Shown in pieces: positions 22,700 through 30,127 of a DNA stretch of 47,887 bases. Every line of letters begins with the position of its first letter. Position 1 is the first letter of the stretch. The DNA lies in IMG/VR virus record IMGVR_UViG_3300024265_000083, positions 1-47,887 of that record; one strand, written 5' to 3'. The notes under the pieces were generated by a model. That model was not told the DNA's origin. It did no database searches and saw nothing but the letters and a program-made list of their open reading frames with translations. The DNA is from a virus. The translations under genes and the position numbers were made by a program.

Positions 22700-22912
22700 A
22701 TGGAGAAGTTAACACCAAGACAATCATTGTGGGAAGAATTTGTAAAATTTAAAGAGGAACAGCAAGAACGACTTGTAGGATCAGCCGACCAAGAGGTTAT
22801 ATATGAGGGTTTGAAAGATGATGAAAGTTTATGTATCTGCACTAGCAAGGAAGTAAAGGGTTGGTGTCAAAGTACTAGCTGCCGACCTATACGATTACAG
22901 GTGATTGAATGA
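22700..22912 (+). CDS. Cys-rich protein with CRPI tail, copy 2
   Basis: A 70-residue protein. A helical N-terminus (RQSLWEEFVKFKEEQQER) is followed by CICTSKEVKGWC and SCRPIRLQVIE, the same tail as in the 19199-19555 protein. Likely one zinc site. ATGA-coupled to the next frame. Confidence 0.65.
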   Translation: MEKLTPRQSLWEEFVKFKEEQQERLVGSADQEVIYEGLKDDESLCICTSKEVKGWCQSTSCRPIRLQVIE

Positions 22913-23064
22913 AAACCCGAAAGGTAAAATCATTAGAGAATCAAGTAAAGAGATGGCAAGAGAGATGTGAGAAGACAGAAGAGGCCGTTGAAACTCTTTA
23001 CCAGAAATACGATAGGCTGCAAGAGAAGTATGAAAAACTGAAGGAGAGAGCTAACCGAGATTGA
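22909..23064 (+). CDS. 51-residue coiled-coil microprotein
   Basis: A single long charged helix (VKRWQERCEKTEEAVETLYQ). Coupled by ATGA to the previous gene. Its TGA lies inside the TTGACA of the next promoter. May be a small oligomerising or spanin-like helper; no direct support. Confidence 0.55.
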   Translation: MKTRKVKSLENQVKRWQERCEKTEEAVETLYQKYDRLQEKYEKLKERANRD

Positions 23065-23090
23065 CAACCACTAAACCAATATGACATCAT
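23061..23090 (+). promoter_or_regulatory. Possible promoter for the terminase genes
   Basis: TTGACA (23061-23066), an 18-base spacer and CATCAT (23085-23090). Expected start is near 23097, the A of the small terminase ATG. No ribosome binding site precedes that ATG, which would make the transcript leaderless. The -10 matches only four of six positions. Confidence 0.4.
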
Positions 23091-23096
23091 TTAACT

Positions 23097-23741
23097 ATGA
23101 CGACTAAGGAGCAAACAGATAAGGAACTGCTAGAAGAGAAAAAGGGTTATTTCATATGCGGTCGCACAATAAAGAACGGAGAGAACAAAGGTAAACCCTG
23201 TGGTCGCAAGGCAGGATGGGGAACTAATAGAGTCGGAGAACAAGGCGTAGGATGTAAGCACCACGATGGTAAGTCTGTTGGAGAGGTAAGAACTACTGGC
23301 AAGTACAGCAAGCGATTTAGCAACACACGCATTAAAGCCATTATGGAAGAGATGGAAGAGAACCCCCACCCTACCGACTTAACAGACGAGCTAGCACTGC
23401 TTAGAGGTAAGCTTGCCTTGATAATTGAGAACTTAGATAAGTTTCCCGAGATAATAAGTAAGTTTGTGAGAGACGAGCAGTTTAGTCTTGATGAAGCAAT
23501 CACATGGAGGCAAGCTATACCAACGATTACCAGCTCACGCCTCGAAGAATCAATCGCAAAGATAGCTAAGACCGAGCATGAAATAAAAGTAGGTATGAAG
23601 ATGGTTATCGAAGTACCGCAGATAGAGGACTTTATGATAAGGGTAAGCAGAGAAATAGGTAATCATGTCAAAGACAAAACTACAAGACGAGCAATCGCAA
23701 GAGGAATCGAATCAATACCACTTCTCACAGATACTAAGTGA
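23097..23741 (+). CDS. terS: Terminase small subunit (putative)
   Basis: A 214-residue protein directly upstream of the large subunit gene. A Cys/His-rich N-terminus (CGRTIKNGENKGKPCGRKAGW, then GCKHHDG) forms a likely zinc module that could read packaging-site DNA. The basic GKYSKRFSNTRI and long helices that follow (residues ~90-180) are compatible with the small terminase oligomer. Identification rests on position and architecture. It overlaps the large subunit by 77 bases. A binding-site-like AAGGAGCA lies inside its fourth to sixth codons, with no good downstream start. Confidence 0.7.
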   Translation: MTTKEQTDKELLEEKKGYFICGRTIKNGENKGKPCGRKAGWGTNRVGEQGVGCKHHDGKSVGEVRTTGKYSKRFSNTRIKAIMEEMEENPHPTDLTDELALLRGKLALIIENLDKFPEIISKFVRDEQFSLDEAITWRQAIPTITSSRLEESIAKIAKTEHEIKVGMKMVIEVPQIEDFMIRVSREIGNHVKDKTTRRAIARGIESIPLLTDTK

Positions 23742-25293
23742 CACTCTCTTAGGCTTAGACGCACCGCTAGGACATCAAGAGGAATGGGATAGATGGTCTC
23801 TCAGCCCTATCGAGTTTATCCGTGATACCGTAAAGATATTCGACCCTAACAGTTTGCCCTCGATGTTTCGCTTTGAACTGTACGACTTCCAAGAATACGC
23901 AATCAATGAAACCATGACCATTGAAATAACCGCTGATGGTAGAAGAGTTTACATTGAAAACGTCATGTGGGAGAAATCTCGACAGATGGGTATGTCATGG
24001 ACTGGTATGGCTATTCAGTTATGGGGATTACTATTCGATAGTGGCTGGGCTTCTTTAAATCAGAACCGCAAGGAATCAAAGGTAGATGATGGAGGCGAGG
24101 GCAGTACCACAGACTCTTTAATGGGTAAACTTCGTTTCATGTATGACAACCTCCCTGAATGGATAAAAGACTTCGCGCCGGTATCGTTTAAGTTTCTCGA
24201 AGCTAGAAATAGAAGGACTGGTGCATTCGTACACGGTGAATCAGCTAACGTCAATTCAGGGCGTGGCGGTACTTATAAGATGGTATTCCAAGATGAGGAT
24301 GCTTTTATCCCTGCTAGTGAGATAGTATTCGCAGCAGTACGTCATGGCTGTAAGAGGGGGATTGTTAAGAACTCGACACCTAACGGTAAGGGTAATTGCT
24401 TTTATCGTATTAAGCAGTTAGAGAATACGACATTTAAGAAGCTACGTTTCCACTGGTCGCAACATCCTGTCTTTGGACATGAGCAAAGTACGCTAGAAGG
24501 AAAGATAACTAGCCCGTGGTATGAAGTCCAATGCTCAGACATGACAGTAGAGGATATAGCGCAAGAGCTAGATATCAGTTATGACAAGTCAGTACAGGCA
24601 AGAGTGTTTCCAGAGTTCAGCCAAGAGCAGAACGTACTTAGAGATCCATTTCAAAAGGCTTATGACCCTGAAAGAGAACTGCACCTAGACTTTGATTATG
24701 GAGTCAGTGACCCTACATCAGTTGGATTCATGCAGATGTATGATGACACAATGGTATACATAGCAGAGTATGAATCAAGCGGTATCGTATCAGTCCATGT
24801 AGAAGCCATAAAGGGCATTTTAAGCAGCATAGGCTATACAGGCAGGCATGAGGATTTAGTATGTCATGGTGACCCGTCAGGCTCAAACACAGACCCTATC
24901 ACCGGAACCAGTGTAGTTGCGGAATACGGGGAAGCTGGTATAATAATAAACCACGAACAAACCGGAGTGAAAGCCGGTATTGATAAAGTAAGAGTGAGGC
25001 TCAAGCAGCGAAAGATATTAGTCAATGAATCATGCCTCCATACTATTAACTGTTTTGAAAATTGCAGATGGAAAACGGATAAGGCAGGAGGTGTCGTACC
25101 TGGACAAACAAAGTATTTGCATGACTGGACTTCACACGCAATGGACAGGATAAGATACAAGGTAATGATATTATTCCCGACCGAGGATAACAGCGAGGAT
25201 GCTTTCTTACAATTTATGAGGGAAGAGGTCGAAGCTGGGGCTATCAATCCAGGGAGATTACAGGAGACGATGCTAGAGGGATTGGAGGAATAA
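23665..25293 (+). CDS. terL: Terminase large subunit
   Basis: A 542-residue ATP-driven DNA packaging motor and nuclease. The ATPase domain shows the Walker A variant SRQMGMSW (about residues 104-112) and Walker B KMVFQDEDAF (about 205-213), followed by VKNSTPNGKGN as coupling motif. The C-terminal RNase H-like nuclease has LDFDYGVSDPTSVG (from about 342), a further Asp in VCHGDPSG, and DWTSHAMDRIRY. Length is normal. The start inside the small subunit gene is forced, because no Met, Val or Leu start occurs in frame before residue ~66. Confidence 0.95.
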   Translation: MSKTKLQDEQSQEESNQYHFSQILSDTLLGLDAPLGHQEEWDRWSLSPIEFIRDTVKIFDPNSLPSMFRFELYDFQEYAINETMTIEITADGRRVYIENVMWEKSRQMGMSWTGMAIQLWGLLFDSGWASLNQNRKESKVDDGGEGSTTDSLMGKLRFMYDNLPEWIKDFAPVSFKFLEARNRRTGAFVHGESANVNSGRGGTYKMVFQDEDAFIPASEIVFAAVRHGCKRGIVKNSTPNGKGNCFYRIKQLENTTFKKLRFHWSQHPVFGHEQSTLEGKITSPWYEVQCSDMTVEDIAQELDISYDKSVQARVFPEFSQEQNVLRDPFQKAYDPERELHLDFDYGVSDPTSVGFMQMYDDTMVYIAEYESSGIVSVHVEAIKGILSSIGYTGRHEDLVCHGDPSGSNTDPITGTSVVAEYGEAGIIINHEQTGVKAGIDKVRVRLKQRKILVNESCLHTINCFENCRWKTDKAGGVVPGQTKYLHDWTSHAMDRIRYKVMILFPTEDNSEDAFLQFMREEVEAGAINPGRLQETMLEGLEE

Positions 25294-25428
25294 GTGTCTT
25301 TTTTTAAAAAGGTCTTTTGTTGGCATAAATATCAACGCATAAATATGAGCATGGGCTTTTATAAAGACATCAGAACAGATCGTTGTATCTATTGTGGGAA
25401 AGAAAGACAGAGGTACGTCAAATGGTAA
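25294..25428 (+). CDS. 44-residue zinc-knuckle microprotein
   Basis: A GTG frame directly after the terL stop, preceded by TGGAGGAATAA. The sequence FFKKVFCWHKYQRI ... CIYCGKERQRYVKW carries a CxH/CxxC metal-site pattern typical of small phage proteins. Function unknown. Confidence 0.55.
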   Translation: MSFFKKVFCWHKYQRINMSMGFYKDIRTDRCIYCGKERQRYVKW

Positions 25429-25446
25429 TGGGGAAAGGAGCAAAAG

Positions 25447-25554
25447 ATGGCAGGATGCGCAGTTAGCATAATAGGAATTATTACGGTTTGGTGGTTATTG
25501 TTCGGTGGCGGAGCTTCTAAAGTTATTGACCTATTAAATAAGTTGACTAGTTAA
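25447..25554 (+). CDS. 35-residue membrane microprotein
   Basis: AAAGGAGCAAAAG precedes an ATG that opens one hydrophobic helix (CAVSIIGIITVWWLLFGGG) and a short polar tail. The consensus binding site supports translation. Function unknown. Confidence 0.5.
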   Translation: MAGCAVSIIGIITVWWLLFGGGASKVIDLLNKLTS

Positions 25555-25591
25555 GATGCCAACAGGGAACTATTAGCATAAGGGAGGAAAG

Positions 25592-25792
25592 ATGGGCGAA
25601 GGATTAAGTGCAATGCTAGAGGCTATGCTTGGCAACGGTGATAAAGAAAAGGGTGTTTATGAGCATAACTTTAAGGGTTATAGGGGCAAGGATGATGGCG
25701 TAAAGACATGTTTTTGTATTGGCAAGGAGTGCAAAGATTCTAGCTGTCCACTAAGCGGTGCTTATAAGTCTTGCGATTGTTGCGGTAAGTAG
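25592..25792 (+). CDS. Cys-rich zinc-binding protein
   Basis: A 66-residue protein whose second half has CFCIGKECKDSSCPLS and then CDCCGK, eight Cys in about 28 residues. It may hold two zinc ions. AGGGAGGAAAG precedes the ATG. It belongs, by pattern, with the other Cys-rich microproteins of the phage; function unknown. Confidence 0.65.
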   Translation: MGEGLSAMLEAMLGNGDKEKGVYEHNFKGYRGKDDGVKTCFCIGKECKDSSCPLSGAYKSCDCCGK

Positions 25793-25984
25793 ATGCCAAC
25801 ATACGAATACACCTGTGAGAACCAAGAGTGCGAATGTAGAAGCGCGACATTGAGAGTTAAGGTAGCAGACAGGGATAATCAACAGTGTATATTTTGTAGC
25901 CAGCCCCTCAAGCTAAAGATATCACTAAGCTATCTTGACAGATCAGGGATACCGACTAGGAATGTAAGTGAGCGGATGGAATGA
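25793..25984 (+). CDS. FmdB-like zinc-ribbon protein
   Basis: A 63-residue protein. MPTYEYTCENQECE and CIFCSQPLKLKI match the FmdB-type zinc ribbon found in many bacteria and phages. These small ribbons are annotated as putative regulators without firm evidence. It begins right after the previous stop and overlaps the next ATG. Confidence 0.75.
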   Translation: MPTYEYTCENQECECRSATLRVKVADRDNQQCIFCSQPLKLKISLSYLDRSGIPTRNVSERME

Positions 25985-26130
25985 AAGATAAGGTAATGCA
26001 CATACGAGAGCCTGAAGATGGTAACTATAAGAAGCTATTTGAAACAATGACAGCTAGTGGATATGCGACTAACGGCAAATTGTGGATTATTGATAAGGGA
26101 ATAAAGATATGGCCTCACGGAAAATATTAA
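25981..26130 (+). CDS. 49-residue hypothetical protein
   Basis: ATGA-coupled to the FmdB-like gene. KLFETMTASGYATNGKLWIID looks like a small alpha/beta unit. The tail IKIWPHGKY closes it. No family recognised. Confidence 0.5.
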   Translation: MKDKVMHIREPEDGNYKKLFETMTASGYATNGKLWIIDKGIKIWPHGKY

Positions 26131-26207
26131 ATCTATCCAGACGGTGAGGATAGGGCATTAGTTGACAGCTCACAGCATTGACAATCAAGCAGTAAAAGGA
26201 GAGTGAA

Positions 26208-26333
26208 ATGAGCGACATATACAAGATTTTAAGAACTCTTAATAGCCTCAAAGCACTCGCTAATGGTAAACTATGGATGAGAGTGCAAAATATATTTATC
26301 GGCAGAGGCGTTGGCAGGATGTGGAGGCGGTAA
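26208..26333 (+). CDS. 41-residue microprotein
   Basis: AAAAGGAGAGTGAA precedes an ATG opening a basic helical peptide (SDIYKILRTLNSLKALANG, ending GRMWRR). Its TAA overlaps the next ATG (TAATG). Moderate support from the binding site and coupling. The 77-base gap before it contains two TTGACA-like boxes without a -10. Confidence 0.5.
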   Translation: MSDIYKILRTLNSLKALANGKLWMRVQNIFIGRGVGRMWRR

Positions 26334-26515
26334 TGCTAGTTAAATGCAAAGTAAACGGCTTATCCAGAATGTATCAACCTCAAACCATAGGCCAGCTATT
26401 AAAGCGTTACCAAGACAACCCCGATCATGTCATACTAAACGGAGAGATAACTAAGGACTTCGATTACTTGATACGGGAGAAAGATAGCATTGATTGGCAA
26501 GGGGATAAGGGATGA
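26333..26515 (+). CDS. Hypothetical protein
   Basis: A 60-residue protein starting at ATG 26333 in a TAATG overlap and preceded by GGAGGCGG; the frame is open further upstream but without a site. QPQTIGQLLKRYQDNPDHVI then KDFDYLIREK is a helical plus acidic pattern. Function unknown. Confidence 0.6.
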   Translation: MLVKCKVNGLSRMYQPQTIGQLLKRYQDNPDHVILNGEITKDFDYLIREKDSIDWQGDKG

Positions 26516-26688
26516 AAGAAGAAACATATCCAGTTAGTTTAAAAACATATATTGAGGAATGTTCTGGTGAGTGTCATAGACCTTGTAGACCTATTGATCG
26601 ACCTAGAATGAAGATAGATGGTAAAGAGGTATTTGTTAAGCAGAAGATAATTTATGCAAGTATTACCGACCACCCAACCAAGGAGTAG
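26512..26688 (+). CDS. 58-residue Cys-containing protein with CRPI motif
   Basis: ATGA-coupled to the previous gene. It contains ECSGECHRPCRPIDRPRM, again a Cys-rich stretch with CRPI as in two other proteins here, then a beta hairpin (KEVFVKQKIIYASI). Function unknown. Confidence 0.55.
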   Translation: MKEETYPVSLKTYIEECSGECHRPCRPIDRPRMKIDGKEVFVKQKIIYASITDHPTKE

Positions 26689-26691
26689 ATG

Positions 26692-26893
26692 ATGGCAGAC
26701 ATTTGAAGAAAATGAAAGGTTTAAAGTAGAATATAAAAAAGAACGTGTGTTTAAGCCTTATCAAATCATAGATAATGATTCTGATACTGATATAGATTTA
26801 GTAGATTCTTATGTGACTAAGGACGAAGCGTTGCTTAATAGAGATAGATTAAATAGAGTTTACACAGAGGGACTAATAACGGGCAGGCTTTAA
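26692..26893 (+). pseudogene. Frameshifted small gene
   Basis: AAGGAGTAGATG gives a proper start, but the frame stops after MADI (TGA at 26704). The adjacent frame, open from 26702 to the TAA at 26893, reads as a sensible 63-residue protein (FEENERFKVEYKKERVFKPY, then DLVDSYVTKDEALLNRDRL) with no start of its own. One missing or extra base near 26700 would restore it. It is a decayed gene, a sequencing error or a recoding site. Confidence 0.55.
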
Positions 26894-26918
26894 GGGCTAA
26901 CACTAAAGGAGTAGAGGG

Positions 26919-27197
26919 ATGAAGTACAGAAAGAAACCAGTAACAATTGAAGCAGTTGAATTTACTGGAACTAACTATGACGAGTGTATTGAATTCTGCG
27001 AGAACTCGTATTGTCCAGACTCCCGTGAGGTAGGGTATCGAGACGAGAGCCTCATTATTAAGACTCTTGAAGGAGAAATGCTTTGCAATGTCGGAGACTT
27101 TATCATTAAAGGTGTTGAGGGTGAGTTTTATCCTTGCAAGCCAAGTGTCTTTGACAAAACTTATGTAGCCCTCTCCAACCAAAAGGAGAAGTCGTGA
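26919..27197 (+). CDS. PGDYG-family-like phage protein
   Basis: A 92-residue protein. KYRKKPVTIEAVEFTG at the start and NVGDFIIKGVEGEFYPCKPSVFDKTY at the end (first part of the motif: GDFIIKGVEGE) match the widespread small phage protein with the PGDYG/GDWI pattern; function unknown. The shorter 41451-41666 protein is related. GGAGTAGAGGG precedes the ATG. Coupled to the next gene. Confidence 0.75.
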   Translation: MKYRKKPVTIEAVEFTGTNYDECIEFCENSYCPDSREVGYRDESLIIKTLEGEMLCNVGDFIIKGVEGEFYPCKPSVFDKTYVALSNQKEKS

Positions 27198-27412
27198 GTA
27201 AAGATGAACAAATAAGCTGGAGAGTACCGACACTATTAACACTAGAGTGTTTTCCAGGTAAACAATACTTAGATGAAAAATATCGTACTGAGCCGATACC
27301 TAAAGAGTTATTGAAGCCTGATTATTCAAGCGTTCCAATGGCTGAAGAAATGATAAAAGTTTGTAAGAAAAGACTTGAAAATAAGTTTGGAATTTCTTTT
27401 AAGGAAAAGTAG
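27194..27412 (+). CDS. Hypothetical protein
   Basis: A 72-residue protein starting at GTG and overlapping the PGDYG gene. KDEQISWRVPTLLTLECFPG is followed by a Pro-rich stretch and a helix (MAEEMIKVCKKRLENKFG). No recognised motif. Confidence 0.6.
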   Translation: MSKDEQISWRVPTLLTLECFPGKQYLDEKYRTEPIPKELLKPDYSSVPMAEEMIKVCKKRLENKFGISFKEK

Positions 27413-27417
27413 GGGTA

Positions 27418-27498
27418 ATGGCTAACTATCTAAAGTTTTTGAAATCATATAATAAATTTATTGAGGGTTATAAGTTATTTCTGACTAACCAACCCTAA
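27418..27498 (+). CDS. 26-residue microprotein (doubtful)
   Basis: A short frame MANYLKFLKSYNKFIEGYKL after AGGGGTA. Aromatic and amphipathic. The only support is a modest binding site and tight spacing. Confidence 0.35.
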   Translation: MANYLKFLKSYNKFIEGYKLFLTNQP

Positions 27499-27522
27499 CC
27501 GCTTTAAGGGAAAGGAGAGATT

Positions 27523-27867
27523 ATGGATAGAAAGAGATTTATAAAAACGCTAGGCATAGGCGCTGTAGCTATATTTGTTATGCCTGTAGAGCTATTAGCG
27601 GAACGAACGCCAGCCATAGAAGAAGTCGCAACACAAGACAAGTGTGATTATTGTGATAAAGAAATAACTAAAGATTATTGCTTCATTAAGGAAGGTGGTG
27701 AAATATACCAAGTTCATTATGAACATAAAGGCAAAAAGGATTGCTTGTATGGACAGTGGGATAAATTAGGAGTAATTGTTGAAGAGAGCGTTTGGAGTGT
27801 CGAAATGGATACTAGCGGTAAGCATTTTGTATTCGAGTTGAGTAAAGACAACACTAAGGCTGAATGA
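27523..27867 (+). CDS. Exported protein with Tat-like signal and zinc motif
   Basis: A 114-residue protein. The N-terminus DRKRFIKTLGIGAVAIFVMP then ELLA looks like a signal sequence with an RKRF twin-Arg-like start. The mature part has CDYCDKEITKDYC followed by HYEHKGKKDC, a LIM-like metal site. An exported, metal-binding phage protein could act at the host envelope. AAAGGAGAG precedes the ATG. Coupled to the next gene. Confidence 0.65.
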   Translation: MDRKRFIKTLGIGAVAIFVMPVELLAERTPAIEEVATQDKCDYCDKEITKDYCFIKEGGEIYQVHYEHKGKKDCLYGQWDKLGVIVEESVWSVEMDTSGKHFVFELSKDNTKAE

Positions 27868-28064
27868 CCATGAATGAATGCTACTGCCTAAAGGAAAACG
27901 AAAGACCAATCAAATGCGGGGATAAATGCCCTAGAGTATTCGGCCTTGAGAATATGCTTAACAACCGAGAGATCATTGATAACATGGACGAAGAGGATAT
28001 TGAGAAAGCTCAGATTGAATTCTTAAAACAGCTAGTGCCATGCCATCATCAGTATTGGGTTTAG
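27864..28064 (+). CDS. Cys-rich hypothetical protein
   Basis: A 66-residue acidic protein. ECYCLKENERPIKCGDKCPR suggests a zinc site, then an acidic helix (DEEDIEKAQIEFLKQL) and a final CHHQYWV. ATG overlaps the previous stop. Function unknown. Confidence 0.6.
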   Translation: MTMNECYCLKENERPIKCGDKCPRVFGLENMLNNREIIDNMDEEDIEKAQIEFLKQLVPCHHQYWV

Positions 28065-28154
28065 ATGAATAGGCGATTTGGGTTAGTGGTTATTTCATGT
28101 TTGCTAATTGATGTGGTGATAGGTTATTATATTTGCGATATTCTACTTAGGTGA
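28065..28154 (+). CDS. 29-residue membrane microprotein
   Basis: TAG directly followed by ATG. The product is one hydrophobic helix (FGLVVISCLLIDVVIGYYI) with Arg at both ends. Support is limited to its position and composition. Confidence 0.4.
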   Translation: MNRRFGLVVISCLLIDVVIGYYICDILLR

Positions 28155-28193
28155 ATATGATAATCCTTAAACGTGAACAGCATAAGAATACGG

Positions 28194-28213
28194 AGTCAGT
28201 CGAAAGGCTGACT
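28194..28213 (+). other. Stable GNRA hairpin
   Basis: AGTCAGTC (28194-28201) pairs with GGCTGACT (28206-28213), eight pairs with one U-G, closed by a GAAA tetraloop, followed by ATTTTAA. It lies 20 bases before the 28234 ATG. It may be a weak terminator, an mRNA-stability element or a processing signal. The 29-codon frame over it (28157-28246) is unlikely to be a gene. Confidence 0.5.
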
Positions 28214-28233
28214 ATTTTAATGGAAGGTATCAG

Positions 28234-28422
28234 ATGGAATGTGTGATATCAAACGATGCTCTAGAGTTTCTACGGAGTACAGGAGTTCCGATAAAGGGAA
28301 GCAAGGTATACAACATCAAGATTGAACCCATTAACTTTGACGCTAAAGAAGATATCAAAACAATAGCAGGTAAGATTAAAACAAAGATGACAAGGGATGA
28401 ACATGGTTCTGGTTGTATCTAA
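28234..28422 (+). CDS. Hypothetical protein upstream of portal
   Basis: A 62-residue protein, ECVISNDALEFLRSTGVPIK at the start and a charged end. GGAAGGTATCAG precedes the ATG. No family was recognised. The 32 bases to the portal start contain only a 19-codon overlapping frame, which is not called. Confidence 0.55.
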   Translation: MECVISNDALEFLRSTGVPIKGSKVYNIKIEPINFDAKEDIKTIAGKIKTKMTRDEHGSGCI

Positions 28423-28454
28423 AGAGATTATGGACATTATAACGAGTCCGCCTA

Positions 28455-30125
28455 ATGTCTAGGTTCCAAGGATTTCTTGAAGCAATAGGTATGTCCACCG
28501 TTTTGGAGGGCATGGGATTTGTTAAGGTTGATGAGGAAGCTGATAAAGCAGCCTCACTAGAGCGTATTCACGGGGCGATGGGGCCAGGAGAAGGATATGC
28601 GTTTGACCCTCAGAGATATCGAACATCGTTTAATAAGGGTAAGAGCGTAGAGCTAGCAGGACGGTTAAGCCCTCAGCAACTTAGAAAGCTATGCACTATC
28701 TATCCCATTGCAAGGGCTTGTATCAATTTAAGGTCATCTCAGATTACTCAATTAGATTATCGGATAATCAGCCGGACGGATGCTAAGAAGCAAGCACCGG
28801 AAGCTATTAGTAATTTCTTTAGAACAGGACTAGGCAGCGGGGAAAGGTTTAGGCACTGGATAGATAAGTGCTTAGAGGATTTAATGTGTTTAGATGCAGT
28901 GACGATTGAAAAGCAAAGACAGGTAAACGGAAAGATAGTAGCGTACCTACCTATTGATTCAGCCACAATAAGACGAGTAGTGACCGAGGCAGGCTTTACC
29001 CCTCAACCTCCTGATAACGCATATGAGCAGATTATCAGAGGCGAGAAGATAGCCGAGTGGACTAAAGAAGAAATGATATACGATATGTTGAACCCTAAGA
29101 CTCACGGCCCTTATGGAACCGCACCGATGGAAAGTCTTATCTTAGTCGTAACAGGAGCATTAAAGGCAGATAGCTATAATCTCTCATTCCTAACAGAGGG
29201 CAACGTGCCAGAGGGCTTAATATTCCTTGATGAGTCAATCAGCAAAGACCCTGCTAAGCTAAAGCAATATCAAAACTGGTTCGATTTGTTTCAAGCGGGC
29301 GATCATAAGATGATGAGACGTTTAAAGATGATGCCTAAAGGTAATTACGTTCCCACCAAGAAACCCGAGGATATGGCATTTGAGGAATTTCAATTATGGC
29401 TACTTAGAAATACCTGTGCAATGTTCGGGGTTATGCCTGACGCTATCGGCTTTACAATGGACGTTAATAGGGCGCAGGGGCAACGTAACGAAAAACAAGG
29501 GGTAGATAAAGGACTTCTACCGCTGGCTAACTTCTTTAAGGAGATATTCGATGACATCCTTTTTGAGATGGGCGCAGGCGAATGGACATGGAAGTGGACT
29601 TCACTTGATATCAGGGATAGAGATATTGAATCTAAGATAGCTGCAAGGATGATACCGCTGGGAGCAATGAAGATAGGGGAATGGCGAGAGAAAGAGGAAC
29701 TAGAGCCAGTTGATATACCTTTATTTATGAAGACAGCATCGGGGCCGGTATTCTTCGACGACCTAATCAATAATGGAAGTACAACAGTTTCAGGCTTAGA
29801 CGCTCAGCGAGGGGAACTAGAGAAGTGGCAAAAGAAAGCTCTCAACGATTTCAATAGGGGAATGGTCAAGCGGGAATTCCAATCAGACGTTTTACCGAAA
29901 GAAATAATGATAGAGATACAAAACGACTTAAAGCGAGTAGATAATAAGTCAGATATCAAAGAACTGTTTAAACGCTTTCTAAGCTTAGATGGAAAGAAGT
30001 TAATGGCAAAGACCGACAATGATGTTATTCGTGTAGCAGAGGACTTGTATAGTTCACTGACACAGTACCAGCACGAGAGGGATACACCCTCGGTGGTCAT
30101 GGTGGAGCAGAACAGAGAAGAATAG
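28455..30125 (+). CDS. Portal protein
   Basis: A 556-residue protein forming the dodecameric ring through which DNA is packaged. Family features are YPIARACINLRSSQITQLDY (clip/stem start), DAVTIEKQRQVNGKIVAYLP, YGTAPMESLILVVTGALKAD and the conserved helix region with FGVMPDAIGF and NRAQGQRNEKQG, as in PBSX/HK97-type portals. Length is normal. It follows terL after 3 kb of small genes, rather than directly as is usual. The start overlaps a short spurious frame; ATG 28455 keeps the full N-terminal domain. Confidence 0.93.
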   Translation: MSRFQGFLEAIGMSTVLEGMGFVKVDEEADKAASLERIHGAMGPGEGYAFDPQRYRTSFNKGKSVELAGRLSPQQLRKLCTIYPIARACINLRSSQITQLDYRIISRTDAKKQAPEAISNFFRTGLGSGERFRHWIDKCLEDLMCLDAVTIEKQRQVNGKIVAYLPIDSATIRRVVTEAGFTPQPPDNAYEQIIRGEKIAEWTKEEMIYDMLNPKTHGPYGTAPMESLILVVTGALKADSYNLSFLTEGNVPEGLIFLDESISKDPAKLKQYQNWFDLFQAGDHKMMRRLKMMPKGNYVPTKKPEDMAFEEFQLWLLRNTCAMFGVMPDAIGFTMDVNRAQGQRNEKQGVDKGLLPLANFFKEIFDDILFEMGAGEWTWKWTSLDIRDRDIESKIAARMIPLGAMKIGEWREKEELEPVDIPLFMKTASGPVFFDDLINNGSTTVSGLDAQRGELEKWQKKALNDFNRGMVKREFQSDVLPKEIMIEIQNDLKRVDNKSDIKELFKRFLSLDGKKLMAKTDNDVIRVAEDLYSSLTQYQHERDTPSVVMVEQNREE

Positions 30126-30127
30126 TA

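Noticed and set aside
26160-26185. Two TTGACA-like boxes in the gap before 26208
   Set aside because: Neither has a -10 element at 15-19 bases, so a promoter is not supported.
28157-28246. 29-codon frame
   Set aside because: It contains the stable GAAA hairpin, has no binding site, and overlaps the better-supported gene at 28234.
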